Assembly: GCF_001011035.1 (NCBI RefSeq)
Contig: NZ_CP011492.1
Span: 3,295,501 to 3,359,500, forward strand
Direction of reading: 5' to 3'
DNA length: 64,000 nucleotides
Source: Streptomyces sp. CNQ-509
GTDB lineage: Bacteria; Actinomycetota; Actinomycetes; Streptomycetales; Streptomycetaceae
The notes under the pieces are model-generated. The model was not told the origin of the DNA and did not search any database. It saw only the letters and a program-made list of their open reading frames with translations. Of this stretch, positions 47,000 through 55,626 are shown in pieces (the stretch's first letter is position 1; every line of letters starts with the position of its first letter). A program made the position numbers and the translations under genes.

Positions 47000-47037
47000 C
47001 AAAGACTTTGGCCGAATGTCGAACAAAGAAGGTCTTG
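47000..47037. promoter_or_regulatory. Possible ROK operators between regulator and sugar operon
   Basis: CAAAG-A-CTTTG (47000-47010, perfect 5-bp arms) and a weaker CAAAGAAGGTCTTG (47024-47037) lie in the 140-bp divergent gap, 24 bp apart. The gap is AT-richer than its surroundings. Binding is inferred. Confidence 0.45.
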
Positions 47038-47070
47038 TTGGTGCTCTTGGCGGTCTCTAAGGTGGTCGAT

Positions 47071-48354
47071 GTGACAGCCGCTTCTTCGTCTTCCTCGCCG
47101 ATGCCGCCACCGCCGCGGCCGTCGGCCTCCGGCACGCCGCCCCCCGGCACGCCCGGGACGCCGCCCGGCGCCCCGCCGTACAGCCCGCCCGCGGGCCAGT
47201 CCCCCGGCGAGGTGCTGGCACTGATCAGCTCCGGCGCCGCCGCCACCCGCGCCGAGATAGCCCGGCTCACGGGCCTCGCCCGCTCCACCGTCTCCCAGCG
47301 GGTCGACGCGCTGATCGCGCACGGCTTCGTCGACGAGGACGCGGAAGCCGGCTCCACCGGCGGCCGCCCCCCGCGCCGCCTCTCCCTGCGCACGCGAGAA
47401 CACGCCGTCGCCGGCGTCGACCTGGGCGCCTCGCACTGCCGGGTCGCGCTGCTGGACATCGGCGGCACGCTGCTCGCGGTCCGCGAGGACCCGCTGACGA
47501 TCGCGGACGGCCCGGAGGCCGTTCTCGGCCACGTCGAACGGACCATGCAGCGGCTCCTGGAGGAGGCCGGCCGGGACCCCAAGACGCTCCGCTCCATCGG
47601 CGCGGGCGTGCCGGGCCCGGTGGAGTTCTCCACCGGGCGCCCGGTGGACCCGCCGATCATGCCGGGGTGGCACCAGTTCCCGATCCCGGAGTTCTTCGAC
47701 GAGCGCTTCGGCGTCCGCGCGCTGGTGGACAACGACGTGAACGTCATGGCCCTGGCGGAACAGCGCCGCGCCTTCCCGGACACGTCGTACCTGCTGTACC
47801 TGAAGGTGGGCACGGGCATCGGCTGCGGCATCATCGCCGACGGCCGGCTGCACCGGGGCGCGCAGGGCTCGGCGGGCGACATCGGCCACATCCGCGTAGG
47901 CGAACGCGAGGAGCTGTGCCGCTGCGGCAACTCGGGGTGTCTGGAGGCCATCGCGGGCGGCGCGGCCCTGGCGGTCCGCCTCCGGGAGCTGGGCCTGGAG
48001 GCGTCGGCGGGCCTGGACGTGGTCCGCCTGGTGAAGGAGGGCAACCGCGAGGCGGTCCGCATGGTCCGCGAGGCGGGCCGCGCGGTCGGGGAGGTCCTCG
48101 CGGGTCTCGTGAACTTCTTCAACCCGGAGACGGTGGTGGTGGGCGGCGCCCTGGCGGCGGTGCACGACCAGTTGCTCGCGGGGGTGAGGGAGGCGGTGTA
48201 CCGGAGGTCGCACCCGCTGGCGACGCATGTGCTGCGGATCGAGCCGAGCAGGACGGGGGAGAACGCGGCGGCGATCGGGGCCGGGATTCTGGCGATCGAG
48301 CATGCGCTGTCGCCGAGGCAGGTGGACATGGCGCTGGCGGGGGTGGGGGGTTGA
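47071..48354 (+). CDS. ROK-family transcriptional regulator
   Basis: A 427-aa protein. A Pro-rich leader (~45 residues) is followed by a winged helix (AATRAEIARLTGLARSTVSQ, ~65-85) and a ROK kinase-like domain. ATP-motif-like DLGASHCRVALLDIGG (~130) and the zinc motif CRCGNSGCLEAIAGG (~300) are present. ROK repressors sense sugars or sugar phosphates. Divergent from the sugar ABC operon, which it most likely represses. GTG 47071 follows AAGGTGG. Confidence 0.92.
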   Translation: MTAASSSSSPMPPPPRPSASGTPPPGTPGTPPGAPPYSPPAGQSPGEVLALISSGAAATRAEIARLTGLARSTVSQRVDALIAHGFVDEDAEAGSTGGRPPRRLSLRTREHAVAGVDLGASHCRVALLDIGGTLLAVREDPLTIADGPEAVLGHVERTMQRLLEEAGRDPKTLRSIGAGVPGPVEFSTGRPVDPPIMPGWHQFPIPEFFDERFGVRALVDNDVNVMALAEQRRAFPDTSYLLYLKVGTGIGCGIIADGRLHRGAQGSAGDIGHIRVGEREELCRCGNSGCLEAIAGGAALAVRLRELGLEASAGLDVVRLVKEGNREAVRMVREAGRAVGEVLAGLVNFFNPETVVVGGALAAVHDQLLAGVREAVYRRSHPLATHVLRIEPSRTGENAAAIGAGILAIEHALSPRQVDMALAGVGG

Positions 48355-48487
48355 GCACCGGGTCGCCGATCGCGGCGTACGGACGCGGGCGCGGGCTCCG
48401 CCGCCGACGAGGCCGGTGAGACGAACTCGCCGCACTCCCCGACGCCGTACCCCGTACGCCGGCTCCCCTGGCGAAGCGCGGCCGGCC

Positions 48488-48596
48488 CGACACCGTACCC
48501 CCGCACCGGGCCCGCACAGACACGACGTACCAGCTCAGCGCCCTGCCGCCCCCGCGTTGTCACACCGGGCGCATACCCTTGGGCGGGCGTGAGGGG
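48488..48596 (-). repeat. Third, diverged copy of the inverted-repeat arm element
   Basis: About 109 bp matching 25327-25434 (and the mirror 23433-23540) at roughly 85-90 percent by eye, including GACACGACGTACCAGCTCAG and CATACCCTTGGGCGGGCGTG without change. It lies 9 bp from the 3' end of the intact DUF574 gene, as the right arm lies beside the DUF574 remnant. Read on the minus strand it keeps a peptide-like frame (ELVRRVCAG), but no start codon is conserved. Confidence 0.85.
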
Positions 48597-48605
48597 AGCC
48601 ACCCC

Positions 48606-49436
48606 CTACCCCTTCCGGCCCACCCCGCAATACCCGAACACCGGCGGCGGTGTTCCCTCCGCGGTCTCCTCCGGTTCCGGCCGCCACCTGCTCATCGACA
48701 CCACCCCGGGCCCGATCAGCTCCAGCCCCTCGAAGAACCCCTCGATCTCCTCCCGCGTCCGCGGCGTCAGCGGTACCGCCGCCGACGCGTTGTACTGGTC
48801 CTGGGCCCGCCGGTTCATGGCGGCCACCTCCGTGCCGCCCAGTGACGGGTCCAGCGTCGCGTGGGTGACGGCCAGGTAGCTGCCCTGCGGGACCGCTTCC
48901 AGCAACCGGCGGACGACCCTCCGGGCCTCGTCGTAGTCGCGCAGGAAGTGCAGGATGCCCAGCAGCGTGAGCGCCACCGGGCGGGTGAAGTCCAGGGTGT
49001 CCGCCGCGCCCGCGACGATCGCCTCGGGGTTGCGGAGGTCGGCGTGGATGTAGTCGCAGGAGCCCTCCGGGGTGGAGGTGAGCAGGGCGCGGGCGTGGGT
49101 GAGGACCATCGGGTCGTTGTCCACGTAGACGATGCGCGCGCTCGGCGCCGCCCGCTGCGCGACCTCGTGCGTGTTGTTCATCGTCGGCAGCCCGGTACCG
49201 ATGTCGAGGAACTGGCGGATGCCGGCCTCCGCGGCCAGGTAGTGCACGGCGCGGCCCAGGAACGCGCGGTCGGTGCGCGCGATGTCGGTGATCTGGGGGA
49301 AGGTCTCCTTGTACGCGTCGGCCGCTCTGCGGTCGGCCTCGTAGTGGTCCTTGCCGCCGAGGAGGTAGTTCCACACTCTCGCGGAGTGCGGGACCGTGTT
49401 GTCGATCACCTGACGAGGGTCCTCGCCTCGGTACAT
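48606..49436 (-). CDS. DUF574 (Methyltransf_19) SAM-dependent methyltransferase
   Basis: A 276-aa protein with the family N-terminus SARVWNYLLGGKDHYEADR (~14-32), SAM loop FLDIGTGLPTMNNTHEVAQ (~82), VYVDNDPMVLTHARALL, LLGILHF and the terminal SMSRWRPEP. Streptomyces has many copies, substrates unknown. ATG 49436 follows a good AGGAGG site. Its remnant paralogue sits at 25.5 kb, sharing the same 3' flanking element. Confidence 0.92.
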   Translation of the reverse strand: MYRGEDPRQVIDNTVPHSARVWNYLLGGKDHYEADRRAADAYKETFPQITDIARTDRAFLGRAVHYLAAEAGIRQFLDIGTGLPTMNNTHEVAQRAAPSARIVYVDNDPMVLTHARALLTSTPEGSCDYIHADLRNPEAIVAGAADTLDFTRPVALTLLGILHFLRDYDEARRVVRRLLEAVPQGSYLAVTHATLDPSLGGTEVAAMNRRAQDQYNASAAVPLTPRTREEIEGFFEGLELIGPGVVSMSRWRPEPEETAEGTPPPVFGYCGVGRKG

Positions 49437-49610
49437 GAACCGCCTCCTAGCCGCCGGTGCTACCCACCTCACCAGTGTCACCGGTAGCCGCCCAAGATAG
49501 TGGCGGCCCCGGGCGACAATCCGCCGTGCGGCTGAAGTCCGCGTGTCCCGTTGCTCCTCGGCTCCTTCTCTGCTCCTTCCCGACGACAGACACGTCGTCC
49601 CGGCTCCCCG

Positions 49611-50423
49611 TCAGCCCACCGCCGTCGCCGCCAGGAACTCCTCCCACGTCTGCTGCCCCACCGCGTGGCCGGGAGTCAGGTTGGCGCCCGCGCGGAACGC
49701 CGCCGCCGCCTTCCCCGGGATGCGCATCGGCATGACCGGGCGGCGCCTGCCCGTGGCCTTCAGGTAGCCGCGGAGGAGGTCCTTCATGTCGTACGTGCGC
49801 GGGCCGCCCATCTCCGCCACCAGCCCCGCGGGCTCCGCGAGCGCCAGTTCCGCCAGGCGGCCGGCGACCTCCACCGCGGCGATCGGCTGGATGCGGAAGC
49901 CGGAGGGGGCCGGGAGCACCGGCATACGGGCCAGCGCACGGGCCGTCGTCAGCGTCAGCTCGTGGAACTGGGTGGCGCGCAGCGTCGTCCACGGCAGGCC
50001 GGAACCGGCGACGATCTCCTCGGAAGCCCGCTTCGCGGCCACGTAGCCGAACATCGCGCGGTCGAGGCCGCTGACGACCGGGGTGCGGTCGGCGCCGACG
50101 ACGGAGATGTAGACGAGGTGCGCGTTCCCCGCGGCGGCGGCGGCGTCGACCAGGTGCCGGGTCTTCACGTCGTCGCCCTTGGAGGTGCCCGCGCAGTGGA
50201 CGATCACGTCCGCGCCCGCGACCGCCGCCGCCGCGCCCTCCCCGGTGGTGAGGTCGCCCGTGACGTACTCGACGCCCTCACCGGGCGCGCCACCGGCCGC
50301 GGCACCGGCCGGCTGCGGCTGCCGGCTCAGGATCCGCAGCGTGGCGCCCGAGGCGAGCAGCCGGGGTGCGACGAGCCGGCCGAGGGTGCCGGTGCCGCCG
50401 GTGAGCAGAATGGCTGACGTCAT
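49611..50423 (-). CDS. NmrA-like atypical SDR (NAD(P)-binding)
   Basis: A 270-aa protein with LLTGGTGTLGRLVAPRLLA at the N-terminus, DVIVHCAGTSKGDDVKT and a YVAAKRASEE helix. It belongs to the atypical SDRs that bind NAD(P)H and often act as redox sensors or reductases. Divergent from an ECF41-type sigma gene by 103 bp; ECF41 sigma factors typically regulate an adjacent carboxymuconolactone decarboxylase, oxidoreductase or epimerase gene, so this is the expected target. Confidence 0.88.
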   Translation of the reverse strand: MTSAILLTGGTGTLGRLVAPRLLASGATLRILSRQPQPAGAAAGGAPGEGVEYVTGDLTTGEGAAAAVAGADVIVHCAGTSKGDDVKTRHLVDAAAAAGNAHLVYISVVGADRTPVVSGLDRAMFGYVAAKRASEEIVAGSGLPWTTLRATQFHELTLTTARALARMPVLPAPSGFRIQPIAAVEVAGRLAELALAEPAGLVAEMGGPRTYDMKDLLRGYLKATGRRRPVMPMRIPGKAAAAFRAGANLTPGHAVGQQTWEEFLAATAVG

Positions 50424-50526
50424 GATCACTCCAGGTGGTTCGCTGTCGTACGCGTGCCCCCGATCACAACCCGCAGGTCGGATGGGGTCTACTGCAGGGA
50501 CCCCCCGCGAGTGAGGGATGTGACGG

Positions 50527-51471
50527 ATGGACGAGCAGAAGTGTCCCGAGGGGCATCCGGCCGAGCGTCTGGCCGAGCGCTTCGAGGCGGAGCGGAGCCG
50601 GCTGCGGGCCGTGGCGTACCGGATGCTGGGGTCGGCCGCGGAGGCCGACGACGCCGTGCAGGAGACCTGGCTGCGACTGAGCCGGTCCGACGCCGACGCG
50701 ATCGAGGACCTGGCCGCCTGGCTCGTCACCGTCGTGTGGCGCATCTGCCTGAACATGCTGCGGTCGCGCAGGTTCCGGCGGGAGGAGCCGCTGGAGTACG
50801 CGCACGAGGGCGCCGCCGCCCCGGAAACCTGGGACCCCGCCTCCGAGCGCGCCCCCGGACCCCGCGACCCCGAGGAGGAGGCGCTGCTCGCCGACTCCGT
50901 GGGCGTCGCGCTGCTCGTCGTCCTGGACACGCTGGCGCCCGCGGAGCGGCTCGCGTTCGTGCTGCACGACATGTTCGCCGTCCCCTTCGACGAGATCGGG
51001 CCGATGCTGGAGCGCACCCCCGCCGCCGCCCGCCAGCTTGCGAGCCGCGCCCGCCGGCGCGTACGGGGCAGGGCCGCGCCCCCCGCCGCGCCGGGGGAGG
51101 ACCTGCGGCGCAGGCGGCGGGTCGTGGACGCGTTCCTGGCCGCGACGCGCGGCGGGGACTTCGAGGCGCTCGTGTCCCTGCTCCACCCCGACGTGGTCCT
51201 ACGGGCCGACCGCGCGGCGATCCCCACGCCGGAGCCGGTCGAGGTGCGCGGCGCGACGCCGGTGGCGCAGGGTGCGATGGCCGCCGCGGGCCGGGCTCAG
51301 TTCACCGGTCCCGCGCTGATCGACGGCGGCGTGGGCCTCGTCATGGCGCCGCTGGGGCGGATGCGGCTGCTGCTGCGCTTCACGGTGGCGGACGGGCTGA
51401 TCACGGAGATCGACGTCATCGCGGACGCGGACCGGCTGCGGGACGTGGAGCTGGGCGTGCTGGAGGGGTGA
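50527..51471 (+). CDS. ECF sigma factor with SnoaL-like C-terminal domain (ECF41/SigJ type)
   Basis: A 314-aa sigma factor. Region 2: RLRAVAYRMLGSAAEADDAV and QETWLRL (~28-55). Region 4: LAPAERLAFVLHDMFAVPF and AAARQLASRARRRV (~135-180). A NTF2/SnoaL-like domain of about 115 residues follows (VVDAFLAATRGGDFEALVSL). In ECF41 the extension replaces the anti-sigma factor and tunes activity. There is no anti-sigma gene here, and the divergent SDR is the likely target. Confidence 0.92.
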   Translation: MDEQKCPEGHPAERLAERFEAERSRLRAVAYRMLGSAAEADDAVQETWLRLSRSDADAIEDLAAWLVTVVWRICLNMLRSRRFRREEPLEYAHEGAAAPETWDPASERAPGPRDPEEEALLADSVGVALLVVLDTLAPAERLAFVLHDMFAVPFDEIGPMLERTPAAARQLASRARRRVRGRAAPPAAPGEDLRRRRRVVDAFLAATRGGDFEALVSLLHPDVVLRADRAAIPTPEPVEVRGATPVAQGAMAAAGRAQFTGPALIDGGVGLVMAPLGRMRLLLRFTVADGLITEIDVIADADRLRDVELGVLEG

Positions 51472-51688
51472 GCGCGGGCCGCGGGTTGCCTCCGGGGTCG
51501 CCACCGGCGCGCGGGGCGGGAGGCCGCACCACCCCCGGCGGGGGGGGGGCGGAGCCGCGTCACTCCCGGCGCGCGCCCGCGGCCCGCCCCCACACCCGCC
51601 CCCCCAACGGGTGAAGCTCGCCCCTCCCCCGGGTGGCAGCCCGCCCACCGGCCCCGCCGGCACTCCACACCGCCCTACGGTGTGCGCC

Positions 51689-53488
51689 ATGTTGATCATG
51701 AAAGCCCGCCCGGCGGTCCCGCGCCGCCGCACGCTGGCCGCCGGCGCCGCCGCGGTCCTGGGGCTCTCCCTGCTCTCCTGGACCGGGCCTTCCGCAGCCA
51801 CCGAGCCGGCCGCCCGGCAGCGCCCCGTGCCCGTCCAACTCCTCGCCCTCAACGACCTGCACGGCAACCTCGACCCCGTCGACGGCCCCGCCGGCACCGT
51901 CTCCCGGGTCACCGACTCCGGCGACGTGGTACGCACCCAGGCCGGCGGCGTCGCCGGGCTCGCCGCGCTCCTCAAGGACGCCCGCGAGGGGCAGCCCAAC
52001 TCCCTCACCGTGGGCGCCGGCGACCTCATCGGCGGCAGCCCGCTGCTCTCCGCCAACTTCCACGACGAGCCGACCATCGACGCCCTGGAGGAACTCGGCC
52101 TCGACGTCGCGTCCGTCGGCAACCACGAGTTCGACGAGGGCCCCCGGGAACTCCTCCGCATCGCGCACGGCGGCTGCCACCCCGCCGACGGCTGCGCCGT
52201 GCCGAACGAGCCGTACGACGGCGCGGACTTCCCGTACCTCGCCGCCAACGTCACCCGCAAGGGCAGCACCGAGCCGCTGCTGCCGCCGTACTCGATCAAG
52301 ACCCTGCCCGGCGGCCAGCGCATCGGCTTCATCGGGCTGATCACCGAGAACGCGCCCGACGCGATCTCCGCCGCGCGCATCCGCGACGTGGAGTTCCACG
52401 ACGAGGTCGAGACCGTCGACCGCTACTCCCGCGAGCTGACCGACAAGGGCGTCACCGCCCAGACCGTCGTCCTCCACGAGGGCGGCGACCACGGCGGGAG
52501 CATCCCGTACAACGAGGACTGCGACGAGGGCGGGCCCGCCGCGAAGCCGGGGCAGCCGATCCGGAAGCTCGCCGAGTCGTTCGCGCCGGACGTCGACGTG
52601 GTCCTCAGCGGGCACTCGCACGAGCCGTACGTGTGCACCGTCGCCGACCCCGCCGGCAATCCGCGCGTCGTCACGCAGGCCGCGTCCTTCGGCCGTACGT
52701 ACACCGACCTGCGCTTCGCCCTCGACCCCGGGACCGGCGACGTGCTCCGCGGCACCGTGGAGGCCGCCAACCACCCCGTCCTCACCTCCGCCCCGCAGGA
52801 CCCGGCGATGGCGAAGCTCATCAGCACCTGGCGCGAGCGCTCCGCCGAGCTGGAGAACAAGCCCGTCGGCTACCTCACGGCCGACCTGCCGGGCCGCGGC
52901 TCGTCCGCGCCGGAACGGCCGCTCGGCGGCGTGATCGCCGACGGGCTGGCGGAAGCCACCCGCGGCAACGGCGCGGAGATCGGCTTCGTCCAGCCGGGCG
53001 GGATCCGCGGGGACCTCACGTACCGGTCGTCCGGCGACGAGGGCGACGGGGTGGTGACGTACGCCGAGGCGTTCCGCGTCTCGCCGTTCGAGTCCGCGAT
53101 CGTGACGATGACGCTCACCGGCGAGCAGGTGGTCGAGGCGCTGCGGAACGGCTTCTCCGGCGCCAACGAGAGGAGCCCCCGGTTCCTCCAGCCGTCGGCG
53201 GAGCTGTCGTACGCGGTGGATCTGCGCCGCGAGGGCGGGGCACGGCTCGACGCGGCGAGCGTACGGGTCGGGGGCGAACCGGTCGTGGCCGACCGGGAAT
53301 ACCGGGTCACCGTCAGCGAGTTCCTCGGCGAGGGCGGCGACGGGTTCACGGCGTTCAAGGACGGTACGGACCGGCAGGGCGGCGACATGACGGACACCGC
53401 GTCCCTCGTCACGCACCTGCAGAACGCCAGCTCGCCCGAGGCCCCGCTGGCGCCGCCGTCGCCGGCGCGCATCGCCGTGAGGCAGTAA
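51689..53488 (+). CDS. Secreted 5'-nucleotidase / metallophosphoesterase
   Basis: A 599-aa exported enzyme. Signal peptide RRRTLAAGAAAVLGLSLLSW (Tat-like). Metallophosphoesterase ligands lie in LLALNDLHGNLDP (~48), GAGDLIGGSPL (~110), SVGNHEFDEG (~150) and LSGHSHEPYVC (~310). The C-terminal 5'-nucleotidase domain is at ~385-585 (PLGGVIADGLAEA; SPFESAIVTMTLTGEQV; EFLGEGGDGFTAFKDG). It degrades nucleotides or UDP-sugars outside the cell. The preceding 217 bp contain only a GC-rich homopolymer-prone stretch and no gene. Confidence 0.92.
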   Translation: MLIMKARPAVPRRRTLAAGAAAVLGLSLLSWTGPSAATEPAARQRPVPVQLLALNDLHGNLDPVDGPAGTVSRVTDSGDVVRTQAGGVAGLAALLKDAREGQPNSLTVGAGDLIGGSPLLSANFHDEPTIDALEELGLDVASVGNHEFDEGPRELLRIAHGGCHPADGCAVPNEPYDGADFPYLAANVTRKGSTEPLLPPYSIKTLPGGQRIGFIGLITENAPDAISAARIRDVEFHDEVETVDRYSRELTDKGVTAQTVVLHEGGDHGGSIPYNEDCDEGGPAAKPGQPIRKLAESFAPDVDVVLSGHSHEPYVCTVADPAGNPRVVTQAASFGRTYTDLRFALDPGTGDVLRGTVEAANHPVLTSAPQDPAMAKLISTWRERSAELENKPVGYLTADLPGRGSSAPERPLGGVIADGLAEATRGNGAEIGFVQPGGIRGDLTYRSSGDEGDGVVTYAEAFRVSPFESAIVTMTLTGEQVVEALRNGFSGANERSPRFLQPSAELSYAVDLRREGGARLDAASVRVGGEPVVADREYRVTVSEFLGEGGDGFTAFKDGTDRQGGDMTDTASLVTHLQNASSPEAPLAPPSPARIAVRQ

Positions 53489-53563
53489 GGAGCCGGGCGG
53501 TAAGGGCCGGTCGGCAGGGCGTACGCCCCTGGCGGACGGGCTCCCGCGGCTACGCTCGGCGGT

Positions 53564-54016
53564 ATGAGCGAGACGTGGGAGCCCACCGGGGCCGGAGTGA
53601 TGCGGCTGCCCTCCGGCCGGTACGTGCGCGGGCGCGGGCTGCGCAAGCCCGCGCCGGCGGGCCCGGACCCGGACCTGGGGGTGTACCTGCTGGGCCGTCC
53701 CGCGCCGGAGACGGCCTGGGAGAGCCGCTGGGTCCGGTGGCCCGACTTCCGGCTGCCGGCCGACCGCGGCGCGGCGGAGGCGGCGCTGCGGGAGGCGTGG
53801 GAGCGGGCGGAGCGGGAGCGGGTGGAGGTCGCCTGCGGCGGCGGGGTGGGCCGTACGGGAACGGCGCTGGCCTGCCTCGCGGTGCTGGACGGCGTCCCGG
53901 CGGGCCGCGCGGTGGCGTACGTACGGGAGCACTACAACCGCCGCGCCGTGGAGACCCCGTGGCAGCGCCGCTACGTCAGCCGCTTCCCGGAGGGCCGCGG
54001 CGCGTCGGCCCGTTAG
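53564..54016 (+). CDS. Small protein-tyrosine phosphatase-like protein
   Basis: A 150-aa protein with a P-loop VACGGGVGRTGTALACLAVL (~89-108), i.e. CX5R with Cys ~91 and Arg ~97. The general-acid Asp may be in WVRWPDFRLPAD (~62-72). It is shorter than classical tyrosine phosphatases and resembles compact dual-specificity forms. Single gene, convergent with the Rieske gene. Confidence 0.82.
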   Translation: MSETWEPTGAGVMRLPSGRYVRGRGLRKPAPAGPDPDLGVYLLGRPAPETAWESRWVRWPDFRLPADRGAAEAALREAWERAERERVEVACGGGVGRTGTALACLAVLDGVPAGRAVAYVREHYNRRAVETPWQRRYVSRFPEGRGASAR

Positions 54017-54107
54017 CGCCGCGGCACGCCGGCCGGACAGCGGCGCACGGTCGCCTCCGGCCCGCCCGCGTCCGCGGCTCCGCCCGGACCGGCCGGCGCC
54101 GCTCCTC

Positions 54108-54437
54108 CTACTCCAGCCCCGCCACCAGGATCTCCCCGTTCTCCTCCCGTACCTCGTACACCTTGATCGGCTTCACCGCCGGCGGCGAGAGCGGCTCCCC
54201 CGTGGCGAAGTCGAAGACGCTGCCGTGGCACGAGCACAGCAGCCCGTCCTCCGTGACCTTGCCGGAGGACAGGTGGCAGGCGAGGTGCGTGCAGTAGTTG
54301 GCGCTCGCGTAGACCTCGCCCTCGAAGCGGGAGACCGCCAGTTCGGTGTCGCCGACGAAGAAGCGGCGCACCACTCCCTCCGGGACCTGGCCGGAGCGGG
54401 CGACCCGGACGTACGTCGTGTTCCCGGTGTCGGGCAT
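54108..54437 (-). CDS. Rieske [2Fe-2S] ferredoxin
   Basis: A 109-aa Rieske protein with cluster ligands C49-x-H51 and C68-x2-H71 (NYCTHLACHLSSGK; LLCSCHGSVFD). It also has C54 and C70, the pair that forms the structural disulfide in higher-potential Rieske proteins. It follows the reductase remnant with a 2-bp gap and should carry electrons to an oxygenase, most plausibly the diiron oxidase at the head of this operon. Confidence 0.9.
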   Translation of the reverse strand: MPDTGNTTYVRVARSGQVPEGVVRRFFVGDTELAVSRFEGEVYASANYCTHLACHLSSGKVTEDGLLCSCHGSVFDFATGEPLSPPAVKPIKVYEVREENGEILVAGLE

Positions 54438-54439
54438 CG

Positions 54440-55542
54440 TCAGTTCCCTCCCGCCGGCGCCGGCTCCGCCGCCGCCTCTTCCGCCAGCTCCGCCAGGTCC
54501 ACGTCCTCGTCCGCCAGCTTCGCCGGGTCCGGCGCGGCCTCGCGGGCGATCAGCTCCTTCGCCGCCATCACGTCCCCGCCGCGCTCCGCCGCGAACACCG
54601 CCCGCAGCACGCCCTCTTCGAGGTAGAACGCCGTGAAGTCGCGCTCGGCCACCGAGCCGCGGACCACCAGCCGGTCCCACGCCCGCGCGTGCCCCGCGTG
54701 CTGGAGGTTGAGGCCGAACTGGTCCGACCAGAACCAGTGCGGCTCCCCGTGCACCGACGTGCGGCCCAGGATGTTCTTCGCGGCCACCATCCCCTGCCTG
54801 TTCGCGTTGTCGAAGTGCTCGACCCGCACCCACCGCCCGTACAGCGGGTGCCGGTGGTTGGCCACGTCGCCCGCGGCGAAGATGCCCGGGACGCTGGTGC
54901 GGCAGTGCTCGTCGACGAGGACGCCGTTCTCCACCGCGACCCCCGAGGCCCGCGCGACCGCCGTGTTGGGGACCGCGCCGACCGCGACGACCACCGCGTC
55001 CCCCTCGACCCGCAGCCCGGACTCCGTGGTGACGACGACGCCCTGCGGCCCGGTCCGTACCGACGCGACGGTCTCGCCGGTGTGCAGTTCCACTCCCGCG
55101 GCGCGCTGGACGTCCGCGCAGAAGCGGCCCATCTCCTCGCCCAGGACCCGCGCCTGCACCACCGCGGCCTGCTCGATGACGACCGGCCGCACCCCGCGCG
55201 CCAGCGCCGTCGAGGCCACCTCCGAGCCGACGAAGCCCGCGCCGACGATCACCAGCCGGCCGCCGGGGCGCAGCAGCGAGCGCAGCCGCAGCGCGTCGCA
55301 CAGCGCGCGGAGGTGGATGATCCGCTCGTCGTCCTCCGCCACGCCCGGCAGCCGCCGGGCGCTCGCGCCGGTGGCGAGGAGGAACCGGTCGCCCGGGACG
55401 GCCGTGCCGTCGGCCAGCTCCACGGCGCCGGCGGCGGTGTCGATGCGGCAGGCGGCGGTGCCGAGGCGCAGTTCGACGGCACCAGCTTCTTTCTGCGCCG
55501 GCTCACGTCGGTGAGGTCGGCGACCCGCGTCCATTCGGACAT
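54440..55542 (-). pseudogene. Deletion chimera: Rieske N-terminus joined out of frame to FAD-dependent reductase
   Basis: Starting at ATG 55542, after a strong GGAGGA site, the first 20 codons (MSEWTRVADLTDV... RRRKKLV) look like a Rieske ferredoxin N-terminus. Sequence then passes within AAGCTGGTGCC into another frame encoding the middle and C-terminal part of a ferredoxin-NAD reductase: AVELRLGT, LVIVGAGFVGSEVAS, GIFAAGDVANHRHPLYGRW. The first ~80 residues, including the N-terminal FAD-binding GxGxxG, are missing. A deletion at a short shared GCTGGTG-like sequence explains both losses. A residual protein might start internally, but without the FAD fold it should be inactive. Confidence 0.8.
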
Positions 55543-55626
55543 GTGCTGTGCTCCTCCGGATATGAAGAGACGGCGGCGGCCGGAATGTCGCGTCCGGCCG
55601 CCGCCGTCTGCCGGCCCGCGGTCCTT

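Noticed and set aside
54028..54097. GCCGGCCGG / CCGGCCGGC hairpin as a terminator between phosphatase and Rieske genes
   Set aside because: The arms are only 9 bp with a 52-nt loop. Weak compared with the other terminators seen, so not listed as a feature.
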